Shown one piece after another: positions 1 to 8,300 of a DNA stretch of 64,000 bases. The notes under the pieces are model-generated. The model had not been told where the DNA came from and did no database searches. It saw only the letters and a list, made by a program, of their open reading frames with translations. Both the position numbers and the translations under genes were made by a program. Position 1 is the stretch's first letter. Each line of letters starts with the position of its first letter. The DNA is from VRUE01 sp963703235 (lineage in GTDB: Bacteria; Actinomycetota; Thermoleophilia; Solirubrobacterales; 70-9), in NCBI GenBank assembly GCA_963703235.1, contig OY969802.1:1364001-1428000 (forward strand), in the 5' to 3' direction.

Positions 1-122
1 TGGTGGAGCCGGGCGAAGTTGTAGTGCATGAAGTGCAGAGAGACCGCGTGCGCCAGATTCTCGACCTTGCGTGAGAAGCCGTTCGTCAGCCGCGTGAAGC
101 GCCGCATCCCCATGCGCATCGT
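1..122 (-). pseudogene. IS transposase remnant, C-terminal part, running off the left edge
   Basis: Read on the minus strand from about 122 down to 1, the sequence encodes LTMRMGMRRFTRLTNGFS and then a stretch ending HFMHYNFARLH. This strongly resembles the C-terminal part of an IS1-like DDE transposase, in which an LTxRMxxRRFxRLTN block and a HFxHYNFxR block are typical. The frame stays open upstream of 122, but the residues there no longer look like transposase and no start is evident. I read it as a 5'-truncated copy that continues past base 1. Family assignment is from remembered similarity only. The remnant lies directly against the MarP-like gene. Confidence 0.6.
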
Positions 123-188
123 GAGGAATTGACCGGGCGAACTAGGCCAAATCAAACTGACCCACCACCGCCTGCTTGGATTCCCTCC

Positions 189-1331
189 GTGACCGTTCTC
201 GACTGGGCGATCGTCGCCTTCACGCTGGCGCTGGCCCTGTGGGGGTACAGACAGGGGCTGATCGTCGGCGCGCTGACGCTGGTGGGGTTCGCCGCCGGGG
301 GCTTCGCGGGCAGCAGGATCGGGCCGCTGCTGCTGACCGAGGGGTCGGAGTCGCCCTACGCGCCGCTGTTCGCGGCGCTGGGGGCGCTGCTGGTCGGCGC
401 CCTGGTCGCCGTCACCCTGGAGGGACTGGCGCTGGGGATGCGGGCGCGGTTGATCCGGGGCCGGACGCTGAGCCTGGCGGACGGCGCTGCCGGGGCGGTC
501 CTGGTCGCCGCCGTGGCCCTCGGGCTGGCCTGGGTCTTCGGCGCGGTCGCGCTGCATGTGCCCGGGACCGGGCAGCTGCGCGCCGACGTGCAGCGCTCGA
601 CGATCCTGCGCAACCTCAACGATCTGCTTCCCCCTTCGGGCCCGGTGCTGAGGGCGCTCAACCGGGTCGACCCCGCCCCTTCGATCGCCGGGCCGACGGC
701 GCCGGTGGCACCGCCCGACGCGGCGATCGCCGACGACCCCGAGGTGCTGAACGCCGGCCCCTCGGTGGTGCGGGTGCTGGGCACCGCCTGCGGACTCGGG
801 GTCGAGGGCTCTGGCTGGGTAGCCACGCCGAACCTGGTCGTCACCAACGCCCACGTCGTCGCCGGCCAGGACGACACGACCGTGACCACCGGCGAAGGAG
901 CAGAGCTCGACGCCTTCGCCGTCCACTACGACCCCGGCAACGATCTCGCGCTGCTCCGCATCGAGGTCCCGGTCCCCGCCCTGCCGATCGCCGCCAACCC
1001 CCGCGCCGGTCAGTCGGGCGCGGTGCTCGGCTATCCGGAAAACGGCCCGTATGCGCTGACGCCCGCCCGCCTCGGCGACACCCGCACCGTCCTCAGCGAG
1101 GATTCCTACGGGCGCGGCCCCTTCGAACGCAGCATCGCCTTCCTGCGTGGCAGCGTCCGCAGCGGCAACTCCGGCGGCCCGCTGGTCGACCCGCGCGGCC
1201 GGGTCCTCGCCACCGTCTTCGCCGCGACCACCTCCGGCCCCACCGGCGGCTTCGCGATCCCCAACGAAGTCGTGCAACAAGCTCTGGGCGAAGCCTCCAC
1301 CTCGGTCGACACCGGTCCCTGCACGGGCTGA
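189..1331 (+). CDS. MarP-like membrane-anchored serine protease (CvpA-like plus trypsin-like)
   Basis: An N-terminal hydrophobic region of about 140 residues with several membrane segments (CvpA/colicin V production type) is followed by a trypsin-like protease domain. Counting from the GTG at 189, the apparent catalytic triad is His222 (TNAHVV), Asp252 (GNDLALL) and Ser328 (GNSGGP). Cys201 and Cys378 sit where the mycobacterial acid-resistance protease MarP has its structural disulfide. The product is expected in the membrane with the protease domain outside, acting in envelope stress or acid resistance (family knowledge). A TTG at 129 would add 20 residues that lack hydrophobic character, so the GTG at 189, just before VLDWAIVAF, is preferred. 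The PBP gene follows 27 bases downstream on the same strand. Confidence 0.85.
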   Translation: MTVLDWAIVAFTLALALWGYRQGLIVGALTLVGFAAGGFAGSRIGPLLLTEGSESPYAPLFAALGALLVGALVAVTLEGLALGMRARLIRGRTLSLADGAAGAVLVAAVALGLAWVFGAVALHVPGTGQLRADVQRSTILRNLNDLLPPSGPVLRALNRVDPAPSIAGPTAPVAPPDAAIADDPEVLNAGPSVVRVLGTACGLGVEGSGWVATPNLVVTNAHVVAGQDDTTVTTGEGAELDAFAVHYDPGNDLALLRIEVPVPALPIAANPRAGQSGAVLGYPENGPYALTPARLGDTRTVLSEDSYGRGPFERSIAFLRGSVRSGNSGGPLVDPRGRVLATVFAATTSGPTGGFAIPNEVVQQALGEASTSVDTGPCTG

Positions 1332-1358
1332 CATCTGTCATCACTAAGTTTCCGCCCA

Positions 1359-3092
1359 GTGAAAGACCTGTCACCCGATGTGGAGCGGCGTCGTCGGCTG
1401 GTGACCCGCACCCTGCCGCTGAGCGCGATCGCCCTCGTCGCTTTCGCCTGGGGCGCGGCCACCGGCAGCCCGGGGTCGCCCGAGAAGGAGGTGGCCGAGC
1501 GCTTTGCCCAGGCCTGGGAGCGGAAGGACTTCGACGCGATGTACCGCGAGCTGAACGACGCGTCGCGGCGCTCGATCGCCGCGCCCGACTTCGCCACCGC
1601 CTACCGCGAGGCGGCCGAGGTCGCGACGCTGCGCGCGCTGACGGCCGACGATCCCGGCGACCCGGTCGAGCGTGCCGGCACGACGATCGTCCCGGTCGAC
1701 CTGGAAGCCGGCACCGTCGCCTTCGGCCAGGTCGAGGCCGTGCTGGAGCTGCCCGTTGCCGACGGCGGCATCGCCTGGCACCAGAGCCTCGTCTTCCCGG
1801 GCCTGCGCCGGGGCGAGCACCTGGAGAGCCGGGTGGAGCTGTCTCGCCGGGCGTCGATCCTGGCGATCGACGGGACGGCGCTTGCCGAAGGCCCGGCCGA
1901 AGCCCGCGAACACCCGCTCGGCAGCGCCGCGATCGACGTCAGCGGCGAAGTCGGGATGGCCGCGGAAGAAGACCTACCGGCGCTGGCCCGCCACGGATTC
2001 CCGCCGGGCACGCCGGTCGGGGTCAGCGGGATCGAGCAGGCCTTCAACACCAGGCTGGCGGGCAAGCCGGGCGGCGCCCTCCTCGCCGTGTCGGACTCGG
2101 GTGGCTCGGCCCGGATCTTCGCCGAGGCCGAGCCCCGCCCCGGAGCGCCGGTGAAGACGACGATCGACCCCGACCTGCAGGAGGCCACCGTCGCGGCGCT
2201 GGCGGGGCGTGCCGGCGGCATCGCGGTCCTCGACACCCGCAACGGCGACGTCCGCGCCCTCGCCGGCCAGGCCTTCTCCGCCCCCCAGCCCCCGGGCTCC
2301 ACCTTCAAGACGATCACCACGGTCGCCGCCCTGCAGAAGGGGGTCGTCTCGCTCGACGATTACTTCGAGATCGTCGACGGGGTCAACGTCGGCGGCCGCT
2401 TCATCAGCAACGCCAACGGCGAGTTCTGCGGCGGCACCTTCCGCGAAGCCTTCGCCGAGTCGTGCAACGCGGACTTCGCCCCGCTGGGGCCGGAGATCGG
2501 CAACGACGAACTGGTCGCGGCGGCCGAGCGCTTCGGCTTCAACTCGCCCCCCACCCTCTACGCCGAGCGGTTCGTCGCCGAAATCGACCCGCCCGAATCG
2601 ACGATCCCGAGCGAGATCGGCGACGAGCTCGACCTCGGGGTGACCGCGATCGGCCAGGGCGAAGTGCTGGCGACGCCGCTGCAGATGGCGAGCGTCGCCC
2701 AGACGATCGCCGACGGCGGCGTCCGCGAGCCGACCTCGGTCGTCGCCAACGCCAAGCTGCGCCCCGAGGCCGAGCCGGTCGAGGTGATGAAGAAGGAGAT
2801 CGCCGACCAGCTGACCGAGCTGATGGTCGGCGTCGTCGCCGGCGGCACCGGCTTCGCCGGCGCGATCGCCGGGGCCCAGGTCGCCGGCAAGACCGGCACC
2901 GCCGAGCTCGGGCCCGTGCCGGGGCAGGAGGACGAGCCGGAACCGGAGCAGATCAAGGACGCCTGGTTCGCCGCCTTCGCCCCCGCCGAGAAGCCGCGCC
3001 TGGCGGTCGCAGTGCTGCTGATCGAAGCCGAAGCGTCCGGCGGCGAAGTCGCCGCTCCCGCAGCCGCCGCAGTCCTCTCCGCCGGGCTTTAG
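1359..3092 (+). CDS. Penicillin-binding protein, transpeptidase (MecA-N/PbpA-like)
   Basis: A 577-residue class B-like penicillin-binding protein that cross-links peptidoglycan outside the membrane. One N-terminal hydrophobic segment (about residues 19-35) anchors it. An NTF2/MecA-N-like domain follows (AERFAQAWERKDF), and the C-terminal half is a transpeptidase. The three active-site motifs are present: Ser314-T-F-Lys317, Ser368-C-Asn370, and Lys511-T-G-T. The start is taken at GTG 1359; GTG 1380 is possible and has a GAAAG element upstream. The gene lies just after the MarP-like protease and may be co-transcribed with it. Its stop overlaps by 4 bases the end of the convergent lipoprotein gene. 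Confidence 0.88.
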   Translation: MKDLSPDVERRRRLVTRTLPLSAIALVAFAWGAATGSPGSPEKEVAERFAQAWERKDFDAMYRELNDASRRSIAAPDFATAYREAAEVATLRALTADDPGDPVERAGTTIVPVDLEAGTVAFGQVEAVLELPVADGGIAWHQSLVFPGLRRGEHLESRVELSRRASILAIDGTALAEGPAEAREHPLGSAAIDVSGEVGMAAEEDLPALARHGFPPGTPVGVSGIEQAFNTRLAGKPGGALLAVSDSGGSARIFAEAEPRPGAPVKTTIDPDLQEATVAALAGRAGGIAVLDTRNGDVRALAGQAFSAPQPPGSTFKTITTVAALQKGVVSLDDYFEIVDGVNVGGRFISNANGEFCGGTFREAFAESCNADFAPLGPEIGNDELVAAAERFGFNSPPTLYAERFVAEIDPPESTIPSEIGDELDLGVTAIGQGEVLATPLQMASVAQTIADGGVREPTSVVANAKLRPEAEPVEVMKKEIADQLTELMVGVVAGGTGFAGAIAGAQVAGKTGTAELGPVPGQEDEPEPEQIKDAWFAAFAPAEKPRLAVAVLLIEAEASGGEVAAPAAAAVLSAGL

Positions 3093-3631
3093 AGGTCGAG
3101 CGTGACCTCGGCCGGGCCTTCGGGGCCCGGGATCTCCAAGATCAGCGGGCGGTTCTCGGAGGCTGAGGCGGGCAGCTCGAAGATCAGGACCGAGCCTTCG
3201 ATCGGGCCCGTGGCGGGCGTCGCGTCGAGCACCGGTATCTGTTCCTCGCCTTCGACCTCGCCGCCGAGCGGGAACGCGTAGAGGCTTTCGCTCGGCAACG
3301 CCTCGAATTTCTGGCGATCGGCGTCGTGGATCGTGAAGGAGTCCGCCAGCGTCTGCGGCTCTTCGCTCTCGTTCTGCACTTCGAAGAAGACGCCGAAGTA
3401 GGCCGAGCCGGGCGGCGGCGTCGGCTGGCCGACCAGGTAGGCCGAATCCTCGTTGTCGTCGGGGTTGAGGAAGCGGGAGAAGATCACGTTGTACTTCAGC
3501 TCGCCCAGCTCGACCGGCTCGCCCTCGACGACCTCTTTCTCGTCGCTGGAGTAGCCGCAGGCGGAGAAGCCAAGGAGCAGAGCCAGCAGGGCGCACGCGG
3601 CGAGCAGGGGCAGGGCGAATCGACGGCTCAT
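3089..3631 (-). CDS. Secreted lipoprotein, DUF4352-like
   Basis: A 180-residue protein with a lipoprotein signal: MSRRF, a hydrophobic run, then the lipobox GFSAC, with Cys26 as the probable lipidated residue. The mature part is a single beta-rich domain. The pattern of an extended strand, then GSAYFGVFFEVQNESEEP and a late IFELPA strand resembles DUF4352/telokin-like immunoglobulin folds found in actinobacterial and Firmicutes lipoproteins. No catalytic residues are visible. It is convergent with, and overlaps by 4 bases, the PBP gene. Function is unknown; a binding role at the outer membrane face is only a guess from the fold. Confidence 0.75.
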   Translation of the reverse strand: MSRRFALPLLAACALLALLLGFSACGYSSDEKEVVEGEPVELGELKYNVIFSRFLNPDDNEDSAYLVGQPTPPPGSAYFGVFFEVQNESEEPQTLADSFTIHDADRQKFEALPSESLYAFPLGGEVEGEEQIPVLDATPATGPIEGSVLIFELPASASENRPLILEIPGPEGPAEVTLDL

Positions 3632-3644
3632 CGGCGGCGTGAGT

Positions 3645-4163
3645 CTATGGAATACCGGTCGCGTGCGGGTTGCCGCCGGCGAGGGCCAGCGCGGGATCGG
3701 CCGGGGCGTCGGACTCGAGCAGGTCGCGTAACCGCCTCAGCGCCTCGCGCCAGGCCCGCTCCTGCCTCAGGGTGGCGCCGCTCAGCTTCTCGAGCAGGCG
3801 GTCGACCGGGTTCGACGGCTCAGTCCAGAAGGAGACGCGGACGCGGACCAGCGAGCCGGGGCCCTCGAGCAGCTCCCACACCGTCCGCGTCGGAATCCGG
3901 TTGTTGCGACCGCCGCGACCGCGCTCGACGATCCGGTGGGGCGTCTCCAGCTCGGCGATCGTCGTGTCCGCCCAGAAGGAGCGGGGCCAGTGGCGGAAGC
4001 GGAAGCGCGCCCCGGCGCCGACCCCGGAGGGCTCGATCCGGGTCAGGTGGAAGTCGGTGAGGAAGCGGTCGGTGAAGGAGGGACGCCGGGAGAGGTCGGC
4101 GATCGTCTCGAAGGCGCGCTCGCGCGGCACGTCGATCTCGATTTCGGCGCTGACCGGCCCCAT
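3645..4163 (-). CDS. SRPBCC (START/polyketide-cyclase fold) protein
   Basis: The protein is 172 residues from the ATG at 4163. An upstream alternative at 4187 is less likely because the fold begins with VSAEIEIDVPRERAFETI, the first strand of SRPBCC proteins. The order of strand, helix (RAFETIADL), the central SGVGAGARFRFR region, and a long C-terminal helix (LRQERAWREALRRLRDLLE) fits a ligand-binding helix-grip domain. Such proteins bind hydrophobic ligands or act as cyclases, and no substrate can be inferred here. The gene lies 13 bases upstream of the lipoprotein gene on the same strand and may be cotranscribed. Its upstream side carries a 32-base tandem duplication. Confidence 0.75.
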   Translation of the reverse strand: MGPVSAEIEIDVPRERAFETIADLSRRPSFTDRFLTDFHLTRIEPSGVGAGARFRFRHWPRSFWADTTIAELETPHRIVERGRGGRNNRIPTRTVWELLEGPGSLVRVRVSFWTEPSNPVDRLLEKLSGATLRQERAWREALRRLRDLLESDAPADPALALAGGNPHATGIP

Positions 4164-4176
4164 TGCCGGCGCGATT

Positions 4177-4240
4177 CTAGTCCTCACGCCCCGGTCCCCT
4201 CGGTCCCTCTAGTCCTCACGCCCCGGTCCCCTCGGTCCCT
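4177..4240. repeat. Perfect 32-bp tandem duplication
   Basis: The unit starting CTAGTCCTCACGCCCC occurs at 4177-4208 and again without any change at 4209-4240. It lies in the divergent intergenic region between the SRPBCC gene and the zinc-ribbon/FHA gene, so it could duplicate a promoter or an operator, or be replication slippage. No internal palindrome was seen. Confidence 0.9.
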
Positions 4241-4311
4241 GTTTAGGGCCCAGAGCCCGCGGGTATCGATCATGCACCGTGCGGGGGCCTGGGATCTCCG
4301 GTTGCCGCAGC

Positions 4312-4929
4312 ATGGGTTACGCGATAGGCTCGCCTTGCGGAGGGCGCCGGGAAAGGAGCATCATCTCCACCAGTCTCACCCCCACCCCAACTGCCGACAG
4401 CTATGCGACCGGAGGGTTGCCCGGTGTCGGAACGTTCTTTTGTCTCGGGTGCGGCTCGCAGTTCTCGCTGCGCGAGAACGAGTCGCTGCCCAACTGTCCC
4501 CGCTGTGGCGCTTCCAGCTTCCAGCGCGACTCGATCTTCGAGTCGATGCAGGAGCACGGCGAGACCACGGTCGAGTTTCCGGCCACCGTCGAGCCGATCC
4601 CGCTCAGCTGGCTGGACGAGGCGCGGGCCGCGCTGCCGGCCGGCAGCCGCTGCCTGGTCTGCAACGACGGCGAGGTCATGGTCTTCCCGCTCGACGGGGG
4701 CTGGACGCGAATCGGCCGCAGCGTCGCCGCCGACGTCCGCCTCGACGACCCGAGCGTCTCGCGCCGCCACGCGCTGATCGTCTCCGAAGCAGACAAGACG
4801 CTGCGGGTCCTGGACGACCGCAGCCTCAACGGCGTCTTCGTCAACGGTGACCTGATCGAGTGGGGCAAGCTCGAGGACGGCGACGAGCTGACGATCGGTC
4901 GCTACCACCTCTTCGTGCTCGAAGGCTGA
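4312..4929 (+). CDS. Zinc-ribbon and FHA domain protein
   Basis: The start is uncertain: GTG 4279 and ATG 4312 are both in frame, and both precede a disordered stretch. A Shine-Dalgarno-like AAAGGAG at 4352-4358 has no ordinary start codon after it. The protein contains a CxxC...CxxC zinc ribbon (FFCLGCGSQF, then PNCPRCG), a linker with another CxxC-like pair further on (CLVC), and a C-terminal forkhead-associated domain: RIGRS, SVSRRHA, then RSLNGVFVNG. FHA domains bind phosphothreonine, so this is a likely partner of a Ser/Thr kinase signalling pathway (family knowledge). No kinase is encoded nearby. A small coiled-coil gene follows on the same strand. Confidence 0.8.
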   Translation: MGYAIGSPCGGRRERSIISTSLTPTPTADSYATGGLPGVGTFFCLGCGSQFSLRENESLPNCPRCGASSFQRDSIFESMQEHGETTVEFPATVEPIPLSWLDEARAALPAGSRCLVCNDGEVMVFPLDGGWTRIGRSVAADVRLDDPSVSRRHALIVSEADKTLRVLDDRSLNGVFVNGDLIEWGKLEDGDELTIGRYHLFVLEG

Positions 4930-4963
4930 AAGGTCGCAAATTCCGGCCTGCGGCGGCCGTAGC

Positions 4964-5338
4964 ATGCCGTCTGTGAGTGCCGGTCCCGATCCTTCCGTCG
5001 CAGCCGAGCAGGCCCGCGCCCGCCTGCACGAGGAGATCGAGCGGGTCCGCGTCGGCGTCGAGGAAATGCTCGCCGAGCAGGAGGGCGGCGGCGACGCCGA
5101 GCTGCGCCGCGAGCTGGACCGGATCCGCGAAGAGACCCGCAGCTACGTCAAGAAGCGCATCGGCAAGAGCGAGAAGCGAACCGACAAGCGGATCGGCAAG
5201 CTCGAACGCCGAGTCGACCAGATAGAGCAGGACCGCAAATACGCCGAGTGGCGCATCCACACCAACACCGAGCAGATGCTCGACGGCCTCCTGCGCGAGG
5301 TCCGCACGATCGCCGACCTGCTGACCAAGCTCCGGTAG
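4964..5338 (+). CDS. Small charged coiled-coil protein, unknown function
   Basis: A 124-residue protein rich in Glu, Arg and Lys with long heptad-compatible stretches (LHEEIERVRVGVEEMLAEQE, later KRIGKLERRVDQIEQD). It has no signal peptide, membrane segment or cysteine. The start is ATG 4964; GTG 4973 is an alternative. It lies 34 bases after the zinc-ribbon/FHA gene on the same strand and converges on gltB, whose stop is 7 bases away. I do not recognise a family; a structural or scaffold role is possible. Confidence 0.65.
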   Translation: MPSVSAGPDPSVAAEQARARLHEEIERVRVGVEEMLAEQEGGGDAELRRELDRIREETRSYVKKRIGKSEKRTDKRIGKLERRVDQIEQDRKYAEWRIHTNTEQMLDGLLREVRTIADLLTKLR

Positions 5339-5344
5339 GGCGCG

Positions 5345-8300
5345 TTACTCGGTCGAGATGCTCGGGTCCGCCTGGACCCTGTGCGGCACGACCATGAGGA
5401 AGCTCGCGGGCGCGTCGGCGGCCAGGCCGAGCATTCGCTCCGCCTCCTCGTCCTGGTCGGTGGCGCGCAGCTCCTCGGCGTAGTGCGAGAGCAGGTCTTC
5501 TATGTCGAGCAGGCCCTCGGCGTCGAGCTCCTTCAGCTCGACTTTGGCGCCCTCGCCGAGCCGCCGTTCGATCGCCCCGCGGTCGATGCCGAAGGCGTTG
5601 TGGCGGACGTAGACGCGGCCGCCGGTCATGCCGGCGCAGGCCCAGGGGCCGAGGTCGCCGAGGACGACGGCGCGGCCCGAGGTCATGTACTCGAAGGCGA
5701 ACCCCTTGGCGTTGGCGCGGTCGACGACGCAGCCGCGGCTGTCGTCGATGGCGGCCTCCGGTTCGCCGCCGAGCACGACGTCGGCGCCGGAGAGGCGGAT
5801 GCAGAAGCGCGAGTCGGCCGAGCCCTGGACGAAGAGGCGGCCGCGCTGGGCGCCGTAGGCGAAGGACTTGCCGACCGAGCCGTTGAGGCGGCGGCCCTTG
5901 GCGCCCTTCCCCTTCAGCACCGCGACCGTGCCGCCCAGCATCGTCTTGCCGACGCCGTCCTGGGCGCCGCCCTCGACCCGGATCGAGACGCCGTAGGCGT
6001 TGAAGGCGCCGAAGCCCTGGCCGGCGACCGAGCCGCCGTTGAACTCGAGCCGGGCGAGCACGTCCTCACCGGGCTCCGGGCCGTCCTCGAAGATGCGGGA
6101 GCGGGCTATCGCCCCGGACAGCTCGGTGCCGAGGACGCGGTCGTTGGCGTCGGTCGGGCGCGGGAACTCGTTGCGGATCGTGCGCCCGGCACAGATGTCG
6201 CCGGCGAGGGCGGCGATCTGGCCCGAGGCCTCCTTGGCCTCCATCCGGATCGGCCGGGCGGCGACGAGGCCGGCCTCGGCGCGCTCCTCGGCCTCCTCGG
6301 CGACCGGCAGGTCGAGCGGCTCGAGGTCGAGGAACTCCTCCAGCGGCGTGATCAGCGGCGCCAGGTCGATCTGCTCGTGGTGGGAGACCTGCTCCAGCAG
6401 GTCGTAACGGCCGACCAGGTCCTGGGCGCGCTCGTAGCCGAGCGAGGCGACGACCTGCTTCACCTCCTCGCCCATCTCGGCGAAGAAGCGGGCGCAGCTC
6501 TCGGCGGCCAGGTCGACCTCCTGCGGGGTGAACTTCTTCAGGCCGTGCTCCTGGGCCTGCTCGACGGTCTCGATCTGGGTCGCGATGCCGACGTGGCAGG
6601 TGTCGAGCTGGCAGCCGCGGCAGATCGTGCAGCCGAGGCTGACCATCGCCAGGGTGCCGAAGCCGACCCGGTTGGCGCCGAGGCAGTGCAGCTTGACGAC
6701 GTCGTGCCCGGTGCGGTAGCCGCCGTCGGCCCAGATCTCGACCCGGTTGCGGATGCCGGCCTCCATCAGCGCCCGGTGCACGGCGCGGGTGCCGATGTCG
6801 GAGGGCAGGCCGACGTGGCGCAGCGCGTGCTGGCGGGCGGCGCCGGTGCCGCCCTCGAAGCCCGAGAGGGTGATGATGTCGGCGCCGGCCTTGGCGATCC
6901 CGAGCCCGATCGTGCCGATGTTCGGCACCACCGGCACCTTGACCGAGACCCGCACGTCGGGGTTGACGGTCTTCAGCTCGTCGATCAACTCCGCCAGGTC
7001 CTCGATCGAGTAGAGGTCGTGGTTGTTGGAGGGCGAGATCAGGTCGGTGCCCGGCGAGGCGTTACGCGCCGCGGCGACCTTCTCCGAGACCTTCTTGCCG
7101 GGCAGGTGGCCGCCCTCGCCCGGCTTCGCCCCCTGGCCGATCTTGATCTCGGCAAGGTAGGAGGAGTTGAGCATCTCGGCCGAGACGCCGAAACGGCCCG
7201 AGGCGACCTGCTGGCCGCGCCACTTGCGGTAGTGGCCGTACATGTCGCGGATCTCACCGCCCTCGCCGTTGACGCAGAGGATGTTGATCGCCTTCGCCGC
7301 CTCGGCGTAGGCCCGGAAGGCCGGCTCGGACTGCGAGCCGAAGCTCATCGAGGAGATCACGACCGGGTAGTCGTGGTGGCCGATGCCGGCGTCGACCCCG
7401 GCCGGGTCGACCGGCTCCCGGTCGCCCTTGAGGCCCATGATGTGGCGCATCGAGATCGGGTTCTGCTGCTCCAGGTCGCGCACCTTCTCCGAGTACTCGG
7501 CGTAGGAGCCGGTTCCGTTCGCGGTGGCGATCGCGGCCTTGTAGACCTTGGGGTAGAAGCGGAACGTCTTCGCCGGTTTGGCGCCCTCGTCGCCGCCGAG
7601 GTCGCGGACCCGCTCGTTGGTGTCCTGGTCGAGGTCGGCGAAGCCGACGCCGCCGGTCTTCGAGGCGGCGAAGGCCTCGGTCTGGAAGATCTCTGCCAGC
7701 TCCGGCTTGACGCCGATCGAGGAGAACTGGCGCGCGTAGCCGCGCACCTCGTGGATCCCGATCGTCGAGATCACTTTCTCGATCCCCTTTTTCAGCGCCG
7801 CGCAGAGGTTGCCGATGTCGGTCTCGTAGTCCTCGACGCAGATCACCTCGACCATCGTGTAGGGGCAGACGCCGCTGGCGCCGAGACCGAGGGCCAGCAT
7901 CGTGTCGTGGACGTTGCGGATCGCCGCCGAGCGCAGGACGATGCCGCAGCGGCGGCGCAGGTTCTCCTCGCCCGGCTCGACCCGGAACTGCTTCAGCGCC
8001 TGGTCGACCGCCGAGGTCGCCAGGTGCGGGTCGAGGTAACGCCGGTCGGCCTCGTAGACGGTGCGGTCGGTGAGGACCAGCAGCTCGCAGCCGTTGCGGA
8101 CCTTCTTCGCGGCTTCCTGCTTGATCCGCTCGATCGCGCCCTGGGTCGTCTCCGACTCGAGCAGCGAGATGTCGACCGCGGCGGCGCGGTCGCGGAACTC
8201 CTCCCAGAGGTCCTCGAGCAGGTAGGTGCGGTGCTCGCGGGCGATCCGGCGGTAGGCCTTGTCGGAGAGTGGCGCCAACCCATGGTGGCCGCCGAGGATC

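Noticed and set aside
176..3166. Very long Arg/Gly-rich frame spanning the MarP-like and PBP genes
   Set aside because: It is an out-of-register frame over two genes with complete catalytic motifs; its composition is the typical product of GC-rich shadow frames.
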